64,000 bases of DNA, from contig NC_017045.1 of NCBI RefSeq assembly GCF_000252855.1, forward strand, positions 1,674,001 through 1,738,000, read 5' to 3'. This document shows, piece after piece, positions 27,970-37,576 of the stretch. Source of the stretch: Riemerella anatipestifer ATCC 11845 = DSM 15868. Its GTDB lineage: Bacteria; Bacteroidota; Bacteroidia; Flavobacteriales; Weeksellaceae. The notes under the pieces were generated by a model. That model was given only the letters and a program-made list of their open reading frames with translations. It made no database searches and had not been told where the DNA came from. Each line of letters begins with the position of its first letter. Position 1 is the first letter of the stretch. The translations under genes and the position numbers were made by a program.

Positions 27970-30099
27970 ATGAATAGCGAGGTCTTTCAACTTATAGAGC
28001 ATACCAACAGAAATATATTCCTTACAGGTAAGGCAGGGACTGGTAAAACTACCTTCCTTAATCATTTTGTGAAAAATACTAGAAAAAGCCATATTGTGGT
28101 TGCTCCTACAGGGATAGCAGCTATCAATGCGGGTGGGGTTACCATTCATTCGATGTTTGGGCTTCCTTTAAGACCTTTTTTTCCTACTACCGAAAGGATA
28201 GACAGCTATTTAGGAAACAATATACCAGACCTCGTAAAACATTTTAAATACCGAAGTTCTAAACTAAAGCTACTTAGGGAGGTTGAAATCATTATTATAG
28301 ATGAGGTTTCAATGCTACGAGCTGATGTTTTGGATATGATGGACTTTTCCCTTAGGCATATTCGTAGAAATGGGTTGCCGTTTGGTGGAGTTCAGATGCT
28401 TTTTATTGGAGATTTGTACCAGTTGCCACCAGTGGTAAGAGATGAACACAGCTTGCAAAGGTATTATACCTCGCCGTTTTTCTTTAGTGCTCACGCCCTT
28501 CGTGGGATAGATTTAGTAACGGTGGAACTTACTAAAGTTTACCGTCAGCAGGACGAAACTTTCCTTAATATCCTCAATGAGATAAGGGAAGGCAATCTTG
28601 GCGAGGATAATTATGAAAAACTCAACTCAAGATATATCAGCGATTTTGACCCTAAAGATGAGACTTATGTTTATTTAACCTCCCACAATCGTATGGCGGA
28701 CAGCATCAATAAGGAGCGATTGGAGGCTTTGGGAGGGCGGTCTTATTTTTATAGAGCGGAAGTACGAGATGATTTTAATGAACACCAATATCCCAATGAG
28801 GAAATTCTAGAACTGAAAGTAGGGGCTCAAGTGATGTTTATTAGGAATGATGCTAGTCCAGAGAAGCGTTATTTTAATGGTAAATTGGCAGAGGTTACAG
28901 CATTAGACCAAGACGAAATCAGAGTGACTATAGACGGCGAAGACGAAGAGTTTACTATAAAACATGAGCTTTGGGAACAAAAACGCTACTTCCTAGATAA
29001 AGACAAAAACATTAGGGAGGAAGTGTTGGGCAGTTTTAAACAATACCCTATCCGTTTGGCGTGGGCGGTTACCATACATAAAAGTCAAGGGCTTACTTTT
29101 GATAGGTTGATTGTAGATGCGGGGCAGTCCTTTGCATCGGGGCAGGTATATGTGGCCTTGTCTAGGTGTCGTACTTTGGAGGGCATTGTTCTTAAATCTC
29201 AAATATCCAAAACGGTTATTTTTAATGACCAAAGGGTTGCCGAGTTTCAAAAAGAAACCAATGCTAACGACCGCATCAGCGAAATTATAAAATCAGAAAA
29301 GCACGATTATAGCGTAGGCAAGGTACTTAGACGGATTGATTGTAATTGGTTTACTAAGGCTTTGGAGGAGTGGTATAATCAGGCCTTGGTTACTAGGGAT
29401 TTAGATAAGAATAAAGCGAAGAAAATTTATCTATCAGTAAAACCTCAAATAGAAAATTGGGTAAAGATATTTGAGAAACTAGAACGAGTGTTAAAGCAAA
29501 AAACGCAAAAGTTTATAAAAGGCGATGAGCAGTGGGACGAAATAGAAGCTAAAGCCAAGGGAGCGGTTAATTATTTTTTTACTCAAACTTTGGAGCATTT
29601 TTTCACTCCTTTTAAAGATTTTTATGCTGAAACCAAAGGTGTTAAAGGGCTTAAAACTTACAACGCTGAAATCAAACTATTGCTAGACGATTTAGAAGAT
29701 TATCTTAATGATTTAAAATCGGTATTCTTGATAGATACACCTCTTTTTGACGAAACTAATGAGAAGAGCATTACTACAGAGATTAAAAAAGTGCCTACCC
29801 ACGTACTGACCTATCAACTATTTGAAGACGGTAAAACTATTGGCGAAATTGCCAAGGAGAGAGGTTTGGTAATATCTACAGTTTACGGACATTTAGCGAA
29901 ATTTGCAGAGCAAGGGCTATTAGATTTGTCCAGATTGATAAGTGCTGAAAAAATAAAAACCTTTGAAGAAACCTTTAAACAAGCACCACAAGGCACTCTC
30001 TCCGAATGGAAAAAAGTCCTCCCAGATGATTTTGAATATCACGAAATAAGATTGCTAGACAATCATTATCGCTATTTGGAACACAAAGAGGAAGACTAA
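27970..30099 (+). CDS. PIF1-like helicase with C-terminal HTH domain
   Basis: A 709-residue superfamily 1B DNA helicase: Walker A (GKAGTGKTTFLNH), IIIIDEVSMLRADVL (Walker B), GDLYQLPPV, then helicase motif VI with YVALSRCRTLEG at about residue 395. The C-terminal 300 residues add a coiled-coil linker and a winged helix-turn-helix (THVLTYQLFEDGKTIGEIAKERG) of the HTH_40 type also found on RecQ. The start is placed at the ATG 27970: the upstream TTG of the open frame sits just before a TACTTTTG box (27958-27965), so the mRNA is almost leaderless. Its role is probably in resolving DNA or RNA-DNA structures at replication forks. Confidence 0.9.
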   Translation: MNSEVFQLIEHTNRNIFLTGKAGTGKTTFLNHFVKNTRKSHIVVAPTGIAAINAGGVTIHSMFGLPLRPFFPTTERIDSYLGNNIPDLVKHFKYRSSKLKLLREVEIIIIDEVSMLRADVLDMMDFSLRHIRRNGLPFGGVQMLFIGDLYQLPPVVRDEHSLQRYYTSPFFFSAHALRGIDLVTVELTKVYRQQDETFLNILNEIREGNLGEDNYEKLNSRYISDFDPKDETYVYLTSHNRMADSINKERLEALGGRSYFYRAEVRDDFNEHQYPNEEILELKVGAQVMFIRNDASPEKRYFNGKLAEVTALDQDEIRVTIDGEDEEFTIKHELWEQKRYFLDKDKNIREEVLGSFKQYPIRLAWAVTIHKSQGLTFDRLIVDAGQSFASGQVYVALSRCRTLEGIVLKSQISKTVIFNDQRVAEFQKETNANDRISEIIKSEKHDYSVGKVLRRIDCNWFTKALEEWYNQALVTRDLDKNKAKKIYLSVKPQIENWVKIFEKLERVLKQKTQKFIKGDEQWDEIEAKAKGAVNYFFTQTLEHFFTPFKDFYAETKGVKGLKTYNAEIKLLLDDLEDYLNDLKSVFLIDTPLFDETNEKSITTEIKKVPTHVLTYQLFEDGKTIGEIAKERGLVISTVYGHLAKFAEQGLLDLSRLISAEKIKTFEETFKQAPQGTLSEWKKVLPDDFEYHEIRLLDNHYRYLEHKEED

Positions 30100-30122
30100 G
30101 TTGCGGAACTTTACCCAAAAAT

Positions 30123-31121
30123 TTAAAGTTGAAAATCTGCGGTTTTCAGTTGTTTAATCACTTGTTTTAGTTCTGGGAAGTTTGGCATTTCGTCCCATTG
30201 TTCGGAGAATTGGTAGAGATTGTCTATGCCTTGATGAAGACTTTCTATAAAATGAGCCTTTCTTTGTATTAGTCCTCTAAAGCCATAAGCTCCCAAAACT
30301 TGCATAAATCTAATGAGTTGTATTACTTCTACCCCATTTTTAAGTTGGGTTTGAGTTTCTTTGTCGGTATATAGATTGAAATAAAAATCTAGCATTTCTT
30401 GTCTAAAGTCTTCAGGGAAGTTGGCTTTTGCTTGGTAAAGCATAGAAATAACATCATAAATTAGAGGTCCTTCCATTGCGGACTGGTAATCTATGAAAAA
30501 CACCTTATCCGATGCGTTTACCATAATGTTTCTAGATTGAAAATCCCTTATCATTAGTCCACGAGGCTCTATGCGTTCTATACGCTTTACAATTTCTTTA
30601 AACTCTTTGAGAAGGGTAGATTTATGGTAATGAAGTTCTAAAGTATCTACCAAAAAGTTTTTGAAATAATATAAATCGTGGGTGATGGGCAAATCGTCAT
30701 AGACTTCGTATTCAAAAGTTTTGGAGTAGTCTATTTGGTTGAGAGTGCTTTGCTGAAAATGATACAGAGCCGCTAGGGTTTCTTTTACCAAAAATTTCAC
30801 TCTGTCGCTTAGTCCTTCTTTACTGATGATTTCCGATAAAGTATGGTCGCCTAAGTGAGTTTGGATATAAGTCGTTCTATCTTCGGAGATTTTGAGAAGC
30901 TGGGGTGTGTTCAGTTTTAAATCAAAAAATAAAGAAGAAAAATAAAAGAACGCTTCATTTTCTCTTAAGTTTTCGTTGTAGGTGATGATGTACTTTTCTC
31001 CCGTATGGCTTATGCCTACATAGTTTACCCGAGCGGAACCACTAGCAGGTAAGGCTTCAAAATGTTGGGCAGGATTGCCAAGATAGGTTTCAAAGAATTG
31101 TTTTACCGATTGAAAACTCAT
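30123..31121 (-). CDS. Phosphotransferase of the aminoglycoside-kinase-like fold
   Basis: A 332-residue APH-fold kinase. The catalytic loop appears as MIRDFQSRNIMV (Asp in a Brenner-like motif) followed by FIDYQSAMEGPLIYDV (metal-binding Asp). This form resembles AmgK (cell-wall amino-sugar anomeric kinase of the MurU recycling route) more than antibiotic-inactivating kinases. No MurU-type nucleotidyltransferase is adjacent, so the substrate is uncertain. It lies 33 bases downstream of lnt and may be cotranscribed with it. Confidence 0.75.
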   Translation of the reverse strand: MSFQSVKQFFETYLGNPAQHFEALPASGSARVNYVGISHTGEKYIITYNENLRENEAFFYFSSLFFDLKLNTPQLLKISEDRTTYIQTHLGDHTLSEIISKEGLSDRVKFLVKETLAALYHFQQSTLNQIDYSKTFEYEVYDDLPITHDLYYFKNFLVDTLELHYHKSTLLKEFKEIVKRIERIEPRGLMIRDFQSRNIMVNASDKVFFIDYQSAMEGPLIYDVISMLYQAKANFPEDFRQEMLDFYFNLYTDKETQTQLKNGVEVIQLIRFMQVLGAYGFRGLIQRKAHFIESLHQGIDNLYQFSEQWDEMPNFPELKQVIKQLKTADFQL

Positions 31122-31154
31122 AAAGTATTATTTTTTGATTTAATGGAATTAAAA

Positions 31155-32798
31155 CTATTTTTGGCGTTGAGGTGTTTTACTCATCAATTTTTCTATCACA
31201 AGGTAACATACCAAAAATCCTAAAACAAAAATGGAAATTCTAGATAATAAATCTCCTGTTCTGGTGTAGAAAGTAGTGCCGTCGTATAAGTTAATGTCGG
31301 CAACCAAAGCGGTTTGGTCTCCGTAGAAAGTATCGGCTACAATCTCTCCTTTGGCATCTATGTGGGCGGATATACCACTGTTTGCCGAACGAGCAACCTC
31401 TCGTCTAGTTTCTATGGCTCTTAGTTTTGCATAAGCGAGTAACTGGCGATGACCTTGTGTAACACCCCACCAAGAGTCGTTGGTGAGAATTCCTAAAAAG
31501 TTAGCTCCTTTCTTTACATAATCGGTAACAAACTCACCATAAATGCTTTCGTAACAGATAATTGGTGCTATTTTACCTTTATTGTAAGGGTTGGTAAATA
31601 CCGCTCGTTCTTTATCCATTCCTAATGACGAAATTGTGCCTCCAAAATTAAGCATAGCCTCTCCCAATAAAGGTTTTAATACAGAAATATAAGGGAATAT
31701 CTCTACACCTGGAACGAGCTTGGCTTTATGATAAAGTTGATAGGGCAGAGAAGGAGCAATCTGTATAGCAGAGTTATAGTTCTCCACCCAAATCCCTTGG
31801 GACGGATAATAGCTTGCTGTTTTGGGAGCTTCATTCTCGTTATAGAATACATTATAAGTAGAAACGCCACCTACAAAAACCGATTTAGGCTGGTGGCTAA
31901 GGTAGTCTTCTACCTTTTTAATGAGGGTGCTTTGCTTCAATCCTTTTTCTGATAATCCTCCGTATCCTGGGAACGCTGTTTCTGGAGCAAGATAGAAATC
32001 TATATTAGAGGTCTGATGTTCTTTAGCGAGATGGAGCAGTTCATCTACGATTTGTAGACTGTCTTTTTGGTATTTCTCGGTATAAGGGTTAAGGTCTGGT
32101 TGTAGCATCACAGCTCTAACTTTCCCAATAGGTTTTTCATTAAAGTTGTGATATTTAACTAAAGAGATAAGCATAGGCACAACAATAACAGCAGAAACGA
32201 TACTGATGTTTTTTATTAAATCTTTTCGTACTCTTCCTGCTTCCCAAATTCTTAAAGCATAAAATGCAAGAACATTGATGATTAAAATCCAAAAACTGCC
32301 ACCAGTAGCACCTAATGTGTCGTACCACTGTATGAGTTTAGGATAGTCGGCAAAGACATTGCCTAGATGAAGCCAAGGCCAAGAAAATTCCCATTCAAGG
32401 TGGAATTTCTCAAAAGACATCCATATCACAATGAAAAAAGCCAATCCCCAATAGGTACTTTTAACATTTTTGTACCAGTGGTAACATTGGAACGCTAAAC
32501 TCATCAAAAGTGAATTAACCAACACTGGAAATAATACAGCGAAAATGGCGTGAGAGCCATCGGGATTTCTGGCTTCGTATAGCCAGCCTGTGGTAATGCT
32601 ATTCCATACTAAAAAGGCGATATAAGAACTGCCAAAAACCGCCCAGCCTCTTCTTTTAATACTACTGAATTTAGAAATATCATGCTCTACCATAAGTAGA
32701 GGCACAAAGGCAAAAAATATAAAAAACGGCACACCGTAAGTGGGCCAAGAAACACTAAATAAAAGTCCTGATATAAGGGCTAGAATAATATATTTCAT
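31155..32798 (-). CDS. lnt: Apolipoprotein N-acyltransferase
   Basis: A 547-residue inner-membrane enzyme that adds the third acyl chain to lipoproteins. Six N-terminal membrane helices (about 5-210) precede the nitrilase-like periplasmic domain. The expected catalytic triad is present: Glu in YLAPETAFPG, Lys in HKAKLVPGVE and Cys in ICYESIYGEF. NDSWWGVTQGHRQLLAYAKLRAIETRR is the usual cap motif region. A last helix closes the protein. A TAAATTTG box (minus strand, 32818-32825) gives a 14-base leader. Lipoproteins for it to modify are encoded nearby (11374, 49026). Confidence 0.95.
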   Translation of the reverse strand: MKYIILALISGLLFSVSWPTYGVPFFIFFAFVPLLMVEHDISKFSSIKRRGWAVFGSSYIAFLVWNSITTGWLYEARNPDGSHAIFAVLFPVLVNSLLMSLAFQCYHWYKNVKSTYWGLAFFIVIWMSFEKFHLEWEFSWPWLHLGNVFADYPKLIQWYDTLGATGGSFWILIINVLAFYALRIWEAGRVRKDLIKNISIVSAVIVVPMLISLVKYHNFNEKPIGKVRAVMLQPDLNPYTEKYQKDSLQIVDELLHLAKEHQTSNIDFYLAPETAFPGYGGLSEKGLKQSTLIKKVEDYLSHQPKSVFVGGVSTYNVFYNENEAPKTASYYPSQGIWVENYNSAIQIAPSLPYQLYHKAKLVPGVEIFPYISVLKPLLGEAMLNFGGTISSLGMDKERAVFTNPYNKGKIAPIICYESIYGEFVTDYVKKGANFLGILTNDSWWGVTQGHRQLLAYAKLRAIETRREVARSANSGISAHIDAKGEIVADTFYGDQTALVADINLYDGTTFYTRTGDLLSRISIFVLGFLVCYLVIEKLMSKTPQRQK

Positions 32799-32817
32799 TC
32801 TATTATTTTTGGAGAAA

Positions 32818-32849
32818 CAAATTTAGTGTTTTAAAATTGAATATTTTTG
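32818..32849. promoter_or_regulatory. Divergent promoter pair lnt / vanZ
   Basis: TAAATTTG on the minus strand (32818-32825) faces lnt; TATTTTTG on the plus strand (32842-32849) faces the VanZ-like gene. Their -7 boxes are only 16 bases apart, so the two promoters should compete. Confidence 0.55.
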
Positions 32850-32855
32850 CAACCT

Positions 32856-33266
32856 ATGTTAAAAAAGCTGTATCAAATTTTAATACTACCATACGCTTTG
32901 TTGCTTTTGTACTTTATGTTTGTAGGATTTGGGCGAACGCCTTACGATTATAATATAGTACGCCTAACGCCATTGGTCTCTACATTAGAATTTGTGCAGA
33001 AATCGGTGCTGTGGCAAAATGTAGTTATTAACATTTTTGGGAATATCATTATGTTTATTCCGTTTGGATTTTTAGGGTGGTGCGATCCTAAATATCAAAA
33101 CCTAAGGATACTCTTACTAGATTTTATCGTTGCCATTATCATCGTTGAAAGTATGCAATATTTCACACGGCTAGGTGTGTTTGATATAGATGATATTTTG
33201 CTAAATACCTTTGGGGTGCTATTAGGCTATTTAGGTTGTCGTAAAATATCAACCGCTATCCATTAA
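32856..33266 (+). CDS. VanZ-like membrane protein
   Basis: A 136-residue membrane protein from the ATG at 32856; the upstream TTG belongs to the promoter box. Four hydrophobic segments and the VanZ-like NIFGNIIMFIPFGFLGW motif in the middle, followed by an ESMQYFTRLGVFDIDDILLNTFG stretch with the conserved Asp-Ile-Asp-Asp. VanZ-family members include a teicoplanin-tolerance protein, but most are uncharacterised. The stop overlaps the convergent uvrC gene by 11 bases. Confidence 0.8.
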   Translation: MLKKLYQILILPYALLLLYFMFVGFGRTPYDYNIVRLTPLVSTLEFVQKSVLWQNVVINIFGNIIMFIPFGFLGWCDPKYQNLRILLLDFIVAIIIVESMQYFTRLGVFDIDDILLNTFGVLLGYLGCRKISTAIH

Positions 33267-35046
33267 AATACTGCCATACTATACTGCCTTTAGACTTGCC
33301 CAAAATTTCCTCTAAAGTTTCCTGTGAGGCTTCTTTAATACGCTTTACTGATTTTAGTTTACTTAGCAATAGCTCTATGGATTTAGCACCAACACCTGGG
33401 ATTTCTTCTAGTTCTGATTTTATGGTGCTGTTGGTTCTTCTAGTACGGTGGTGCTTTACTCCAAAACGGTGGGCTTCGTCTCTCACTCTTTGTAAGACCT
33501 TAAGTGTTTCTGAAGTTTTGTCTAAATATAAAGGAATAGGGTCGTTAGGGAAAAATAGCTCTTCCAACCTTTTGGCAATACCTATGATGGAGATTTTACC
33601 ATATAAATCTAACTTTTTTAAACTTTTAACGGCAGAGCTTAGCTGCCCCTTACCGCCGTCTATCAAAATCAGTTGAGGTAGAGACTCGCCTTCATCTAAA
33701 TATCTTTTATATCTTCGGTAAATCACTTCTTCCATAGAAGCAAAGTCGTTAGGACCTTCTACGGTCTTGATATGGAAAATACGATAATCCTTCTTGCTTG
33801 GTTTACCGTCTTTAAAGACGACACAGGCAGATACAGGGTTAGTCCCCTGAATATTAGAATTATCAAAGCCTTCAATGTGTCTTGGCTCTTCTGGAAGCCT
33901 AAGAAGTGTTTTCATTTCTGCCATAATGCGGTTGGTATGGCGGTCAGGGTCTACAATTTGGATTTGCTTTAGTTTTTCTAGACGATATTCTCTCGCATTT
34001 TTTTCGGAAAGTTCTACAATTCTCTTTTTGTCGCCCACCTTTGGAACGATGAGTTTCACTTGAGGAATTTCGGTGCCTAAATGGAATGGTAGTAATATTT
34101 CCTTAGATTCAGACTGAAATTTATCTCTAATTGCAACTACAGCTTCTTCTAGTATTTCTTCGTCGCTTTCTTCTAGTTTTTTTCTGAATTCGGAAGTATA
34201 ACTTTGAACGATATTTCCATTTCTGATTTTAAAATAATTGATGTAAGCCGCCGTTTCATCACTCACCATACCAAATACATCTACATCATCTATACTAGGA
34301 TTAACCACAGTGTGTTTAACCTGATAATCTTCCAAAAACTCCAATTTTTCCTTTACCATTTGAGCTTTTTCAAACTCTAGGTTGGAGGCGTGTTTTAGCA
34401 TCTCCTCTTCTAAGTAGGCTTTTGCCAAACGGAAATCTCCTTTTATAATTCCTCTTACAGCATTGATTTTCTTTTCGTAATCTTCCTCACTTTCCAGACC
34501 TTCGCAAGGACCTTCGCAGTTTTTAATGTGGTATTCTAAACAGACTTTATAATTGGCTTTCTCTATCCTATCTTCAGAAAGATTAAGTGTACAAGTCCTG
34601 ATTTTATAGAGGTTTTTAATGGTTTCTAAAAGTACTCTAGCGGGTTTTACTTTAGCGTAAGGACCATAATATTCGGAGCCATCTTTAATGCGTTTTCTGG
34701 TAAGAAATAGCCTAGGGAAAGGTTCATTTTTGATGCACAGCCAAGGGAAACTTTTGTCGTCTTTCATCATAATATTGTAGAAAGGCTGATGTTCCTTAAT
34801 GAGGTTGTTTTCTAAAAGGAGGGCGTCGTATTCACTAGGAACTATGGTAATCTCCAAGCGATGGATTTTTTTAACCATAATTTTGGTCTTATAACCCACT
34901 TGACTTTTATTGAAGTAAGATAGCACCCTATTTCTAAGGTTTTTGGCTTTCCCTACATAGAGCAGTTGCCCCGCTTCGTCATAATAACGGTAAACGCCAG
35001 GCTCTTTTGGTAAAGTTTTTAGCTGAAGTTCTAAAGTTTCATTCAC
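33256..35046 (-). CDS. uvrC: Excinuclease ABC subunit C
   Basis: UvrC, the dual-incision nuclease of nucleotide excision repair. A GIY-YIG domain (GVYRYYDEAGQLLYVGKAKNL, about 17-37) makes the 3' cut, followed by a Cys-rich part (CTLNLSEDR to CEGPCEG), a UVR motif binding UvrB (NLEFEKAQMVKEKLEFL), the RNaseH-like nuclease domain (IEGFDNSNIQG, LILIDGGKGQL) for the 5' cut, and a C-terminal helix-hairpin-helix (LEEIPGVGAKSIELLLSKL). The start is set at GTG 35046 (596 residues): the upstream TTG (35061) directly precedes a TACTTTTG box. There is no ATG near. Confidence 0.95.
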   Translation of the reverse strand: MNETLELQLKTLPKEPGVYRYYDEAGQLLYVGKAKNLRNRVLSYFNKSQVGYKTKIMVKKIHRLEITIVPSEYDALLLENNLIKEHQPFYNIMMKDDKSFPWLCIKNEPFPRLFLTRKRIKDGSEYYGPYAKVKPARVLLETIKNLYKIRTCTLNLSEDRIEKANYKVCLEYHIKNCEGPCEGLESEEDYEKKINAVRGIIKGDFRLAKAYLEEEMLKHASNLEFEKAQMVKEKLEFLEDYQVKHTVVNPSIDDVDVFGMVSDETAAYINYFKIRNGNIVQSYTSEFRKKLEESDEEILEEAVVAIRDKFQSESKEILLPFHLGTEIPQVKLIVPKVGDKKRIVELSEKNAREYRLEKLKQIQIVDPDRHTNRIMAEMKTLLRLPEEPRHIEGFDNSNIQGTNPVSACVVFKDGKPSKKDYRIFHIKTVEGPNDFASMEEVIYRRYKRYLDEGESLPQLILIDGGKGQLSSAVKSLKKLDLYGKISIIGIAKRLEELFFPNDPIPLYLDKTSETLKVLQRVRDEAHRFGVKHHRTRRTNSTIKSELEEIPGVGAKSIELLLSKLKSVKRIKEASQETLEEILGKSKGSIVWQYFNG

Positions 35047-35065
35047 CTCACAAAAGTACAAAATT

Positions 35066-36055
35066 TTACTTTTGGCTTAGTTGATGCTTCTCTACCTGCG
35101 TAGTGGTATGTATATCCCAATGGATTTGTTTCTGAAAAGGAGCCGAACGAAATGGACAATCTAACTGACAAATTTCGCAGGAGAATGGTTTGCAATCGTC
35201 CATATGGAAGTTAAACTCTACTGTCCGTTCCGTGTGTGCTAGGAGTAGTCTTATGGCTTTTTCCATTTCTTGGTGAGCTTCTCTTAGGGTATAGTAGTAG
35301 GGGAGTGTAATGTGGGCGTCTATATGCAGATGAGCACCAAACTGTTGCACTTTTACATTATGTATGTCTATCCATTCGTTGCGGCGGAAATCTTGCAGTA
35401 CTTTTACAATTTCGGAGAGTAGGGCTTCGTCTTTTTCGTCCATAATGCCGCTTAGGGCTTTTCTTACAATTTTGTACCCTACGACAATAATGTATCCTCC
35501 AAAAAATAAAGCCACTACGGCATCTAGCCAATACACTTTAGTAATGTAAACCAGAATTAAACTCAATACAACGCCTAGAGTAGTTAGCGTATCAGACTGG
35601 AGATGTTTTCCTGAGCTCATAAGCACTAGAGAATTTTCTCTTTTTCCCTTTTGGTGAGAGATATATCCCATGATGTAATTGATGAGTGCTGTAATAGCCA
35701 CAATAGCAATTCCCCAATCTAGCTTTTGAAGGGTGTTTTGATTAAGGAGTGAGTTGGCAGACTGTACAATAATCAGTATCCCTGCGAAGATAATTAGGAC
35801 ACCTTCCGCTCCAGCGGTTAGAAATTCTATCTTACCGTGTCCATAAGGGTGGTCGTGGTCTTTGGGTTTTGCCGCAAGGTAGAGAGAGTAAAGCCCCATA
35901 AAAGCAGAAATAATGTTCACAATACTCTCCATAGCATCAGAGAAGATGGCGTCGGAGTTGGTAAGATGCCACGCAATAAGCTTTCCTATGAATAAAGCTA
36001 CACCTATAAAGGCAATGCTCCTTTGGAAGGTGAATTTATTTTTCTCTGGTGTCAT
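35066..36055 (-). CDS. Cation diffusion facilitator transporter
   Basis: A 329-residue CDF-family exporter of divalent metals. Six membrane helices (about 12-210). The metal-site motifs are SDAMES in helix II (DAIFSDAMESIVN) and HLQSDTLTTLGV in helix V. The cytosolic domain (about 215-300) carries IDIHNVKVQQFGAHLHIDAHI. The C-terminal tail has several Cys and His (CKPFSCEICQLDCPF), probably a metal sensor or delivery segment. Metal specificity (Zn, Fe or Mn) cannot be read. It is the second gene downstream of coaE on the minus strand. Confidence 0.9.
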   Translation of the reverse strand: MTPEKNKFTFQRSIAFIGVALFIGKLIAWHLTNSDAIFSDAMESIVNIISAFMGLYSLYLAAKPKDHDHPYGHGKIEFLTAGAEGVLIIFAGILIIVQSANSLLNQNTLQKLDWGIAIVAITALINYIMGYISHQKGKRENSLVLMSSGKHLQSDTLTTLGVVLSLILVYITKVYWLDAVVALFFGGYIIVVGYKIVRKALSGIMDEKDEALLSEIVKVLQDFRRNEWIDIHNVKVQQFGAHLHIDAHITLPYYYTLREAHQEMEKAIRLLLAHTERTVEFNFHMDDCKPFSCEICQLDCPFRSAPFQKQIHWDIHTTTQVEKHQLSQK

Positions 36056-36067
36056 ATTTATAAAGGG

Positions 36068-36658
36068 TTAAGCGGAGGTGAGTTGTGTGATAACGGTGAT
36101 GGTATTTTGCTCTAGTTCTTCTAATGTCCCATTATTATAGATGATAAAGTCGGCTAACTTTATTTTGTCTTTTTCGGGCATTTGTTGTTTAATGATGTTT
36201 TCAACCTCTCGGTAGGTCTTTTGGTCTCTATCCATCACTGTTTTAATACGGAGATTGTCCTCACTAGTTACCAAAACCGATTGATGACAGGATTGATGCA
36301 ACCCTAACTCAAATAAAAGAGCCGTTTCTTTAAATACAAATTCGGTGTTCTGCTGATTGACCCATGTTTCAAAGTCTTGCTTTACTGCTGGATGGATAAT
36401 TTGGTTTAATTTCTCCAATAAGTCTTTATTATCAAATACTTGCTCTGCAACCCATTTTCTATTATAAGTGCCATCGGTAGTATAGGCATCTTTACCAAGT
36501 AGATTGATAATCGCATTTTTCAAAGTTAGGTTATCATTAACAATAGCTTTAGCTCTAGCATCTGAATAATAAACAGGATAGCCCATTTTCTCTATGAAAT
36601 GGGCTGCCGTAGATTTTCCAGAACCAATACCGCCTGTGAGTCCAATTATTTTTTTCAT
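36068..36658 (-). CDS. coaE: Dephospho-CoA kinase
   Basis: A 196-residue P-loop kinase for the last step of CoA synthesis. Walker A is GLTGGIGSGKSTAA (6-19); PVYYSDARAKAIV gives the dephospho-CoA contact Asp; IIHPAVKQDFETWV and TALLFELGLHQSC follow. Usual family length. It lies 12 bases upstream of the CDF transporter gene and 15 bases downstream of the MBL-fold gene, so the three are likely cotranscribed. Confidence 0.95.
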   Translation of the reverse strand: MKKIIGLTGGIGSGKSTAAHFIEKMGYPVYYSDARAKAIVNDNLTLKNAIINLLGKDAYTTDGTYNRKWVAEQVFDNKDLLEKLNQIIHPAVKQDFETWVNQQNTEFVFKETALLFELGLHQSCHQSVLVTSEDNLRIKTVMDRDQKTYREVENIIKQQMPEKDKIKLADFIIYNNGTLEELEQNTITVITQLTSA

Positions 36659-36673
36659 TTATTGGTTTAATGA

Positions 36674-37540
36674 TTAGTAGCCAAATACTTCGTTGAAGCT
36701 AAAGGTTTCGTCTAGTCTTACGCCTTTTTCGGTCATTTTTAGAGAAGCGAGTTCGTGGTAGGCGTCGTGTTCAAAGAATAGTAAATACTCATTATCTACA
36801 CATTGTTTTAAAAACTTTTCTTTCTCTTCCATTGTTAGAAGAGGACGAGTGTCGTATCCCATAACATAAACCAAGGGAATATGCCCCACGGTAGGGATTA
36901 AATCCGCCGCAAAAACAATGGTTTTATCTTGATACTTGATGACTGGGAGCATCTGTTTTTCGGTATGCCCATCTACGAAGATAATGTCCATTTTTAACTC
37001 CGGAGCAAAACCGTAATTTCCTGTTTTAGGAAGCGGCAAAAAATCTAACTGTCCACTTTCTTGTATAGGCAAAATGTTTTCTTTTAAGAAAGAAGCCTTT
37101 TCTCTAGGGTTAGGATTAACCGCCCAATCCCAATGATTTTCGTTAGACCAAAATTTAGCATTTTTGAATGCGGGGCGATAGCCAGACTTGTCGTCATTCC
37201 ACTCTATGGCACCACCACAATGGTCAAAATGAAGGTGAGTTAAAAAAACATCGGTAATATCCTCCCTTACGAAGCCATATTTTCTAAGGTTTTTATCCAA
37301 AGAATCATCACCCCAAAGAGAGTAGTGTCCAAAGAATTTATCATCTTGTTTGTCTCCCAAACCACAATCTACTAAGATGAGTTTTTTGCCGTCCTCTATC
37401 AGTAGCGAACGCATACCTAGCTCTATGAGGTTTTTCTCATCAGCAGGATTAGTTTTTTGCCAAAGCGATTTAGGCACAACTCCAAACATGGCACCGCCGT
37501 CTAGTTTAAATTTTCCGCATTGGATAGGATATAGTTTCAT
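36674..37540 (-). CDS. MBL-fold metallohydrolase
   Basis: A 288-residue metallo-beta-lactamase-fold enzyme. The metal site motif is THLHFDHCGG (about 109-118), with the bridging Asp in FAADLIPTVGHI and a further His in VDGHTEKQM. The form is like YtnP/AHL-lactonase-type proteins. The substrate is unknown; lactonase or other esterase activity is possible. First gene of the minus-strand set with coaE and the CDF exporter. Confidence 0.85.
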   Translation of the reverse strand: MKLYPIQCGKFKLDGGAMFGVVPKSLWQKTNPADEKNLIELGMRSLLIEDGKKLILVDCGLGDKQDDKFFGHYSLWGDDSLDKNLRKYGFVREDITDVFLTHLHFDHCGGAIEWNDDKSGYRPAFKNAKFWSNENHWDWAVNPNPREKASFLKENILPIQESGQLDFLPLPKTGNYGFAPELKMDIIFVDGHTEKQMLPVIKYQDKTIVFAADLIPTVGHIPLVYVMGYDTRPLLTMEEKEKFLKQCVDNEYLLFFEHDAYHELASLKMTEKGVRLDETFSFNEVFGY

Positions 37541-37576
37541 ATAGTTATGTTTTTTAGTGTTTAAATTAAAATAGGG

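Noticed and set aside
30123-31121. Aminoglycoside resistance gene
   Set aside because: The fold is that of APH kinases but the loop motif resembles the cell-wall sugar kinase AmgK, and the gene sits in a housekeeping context.
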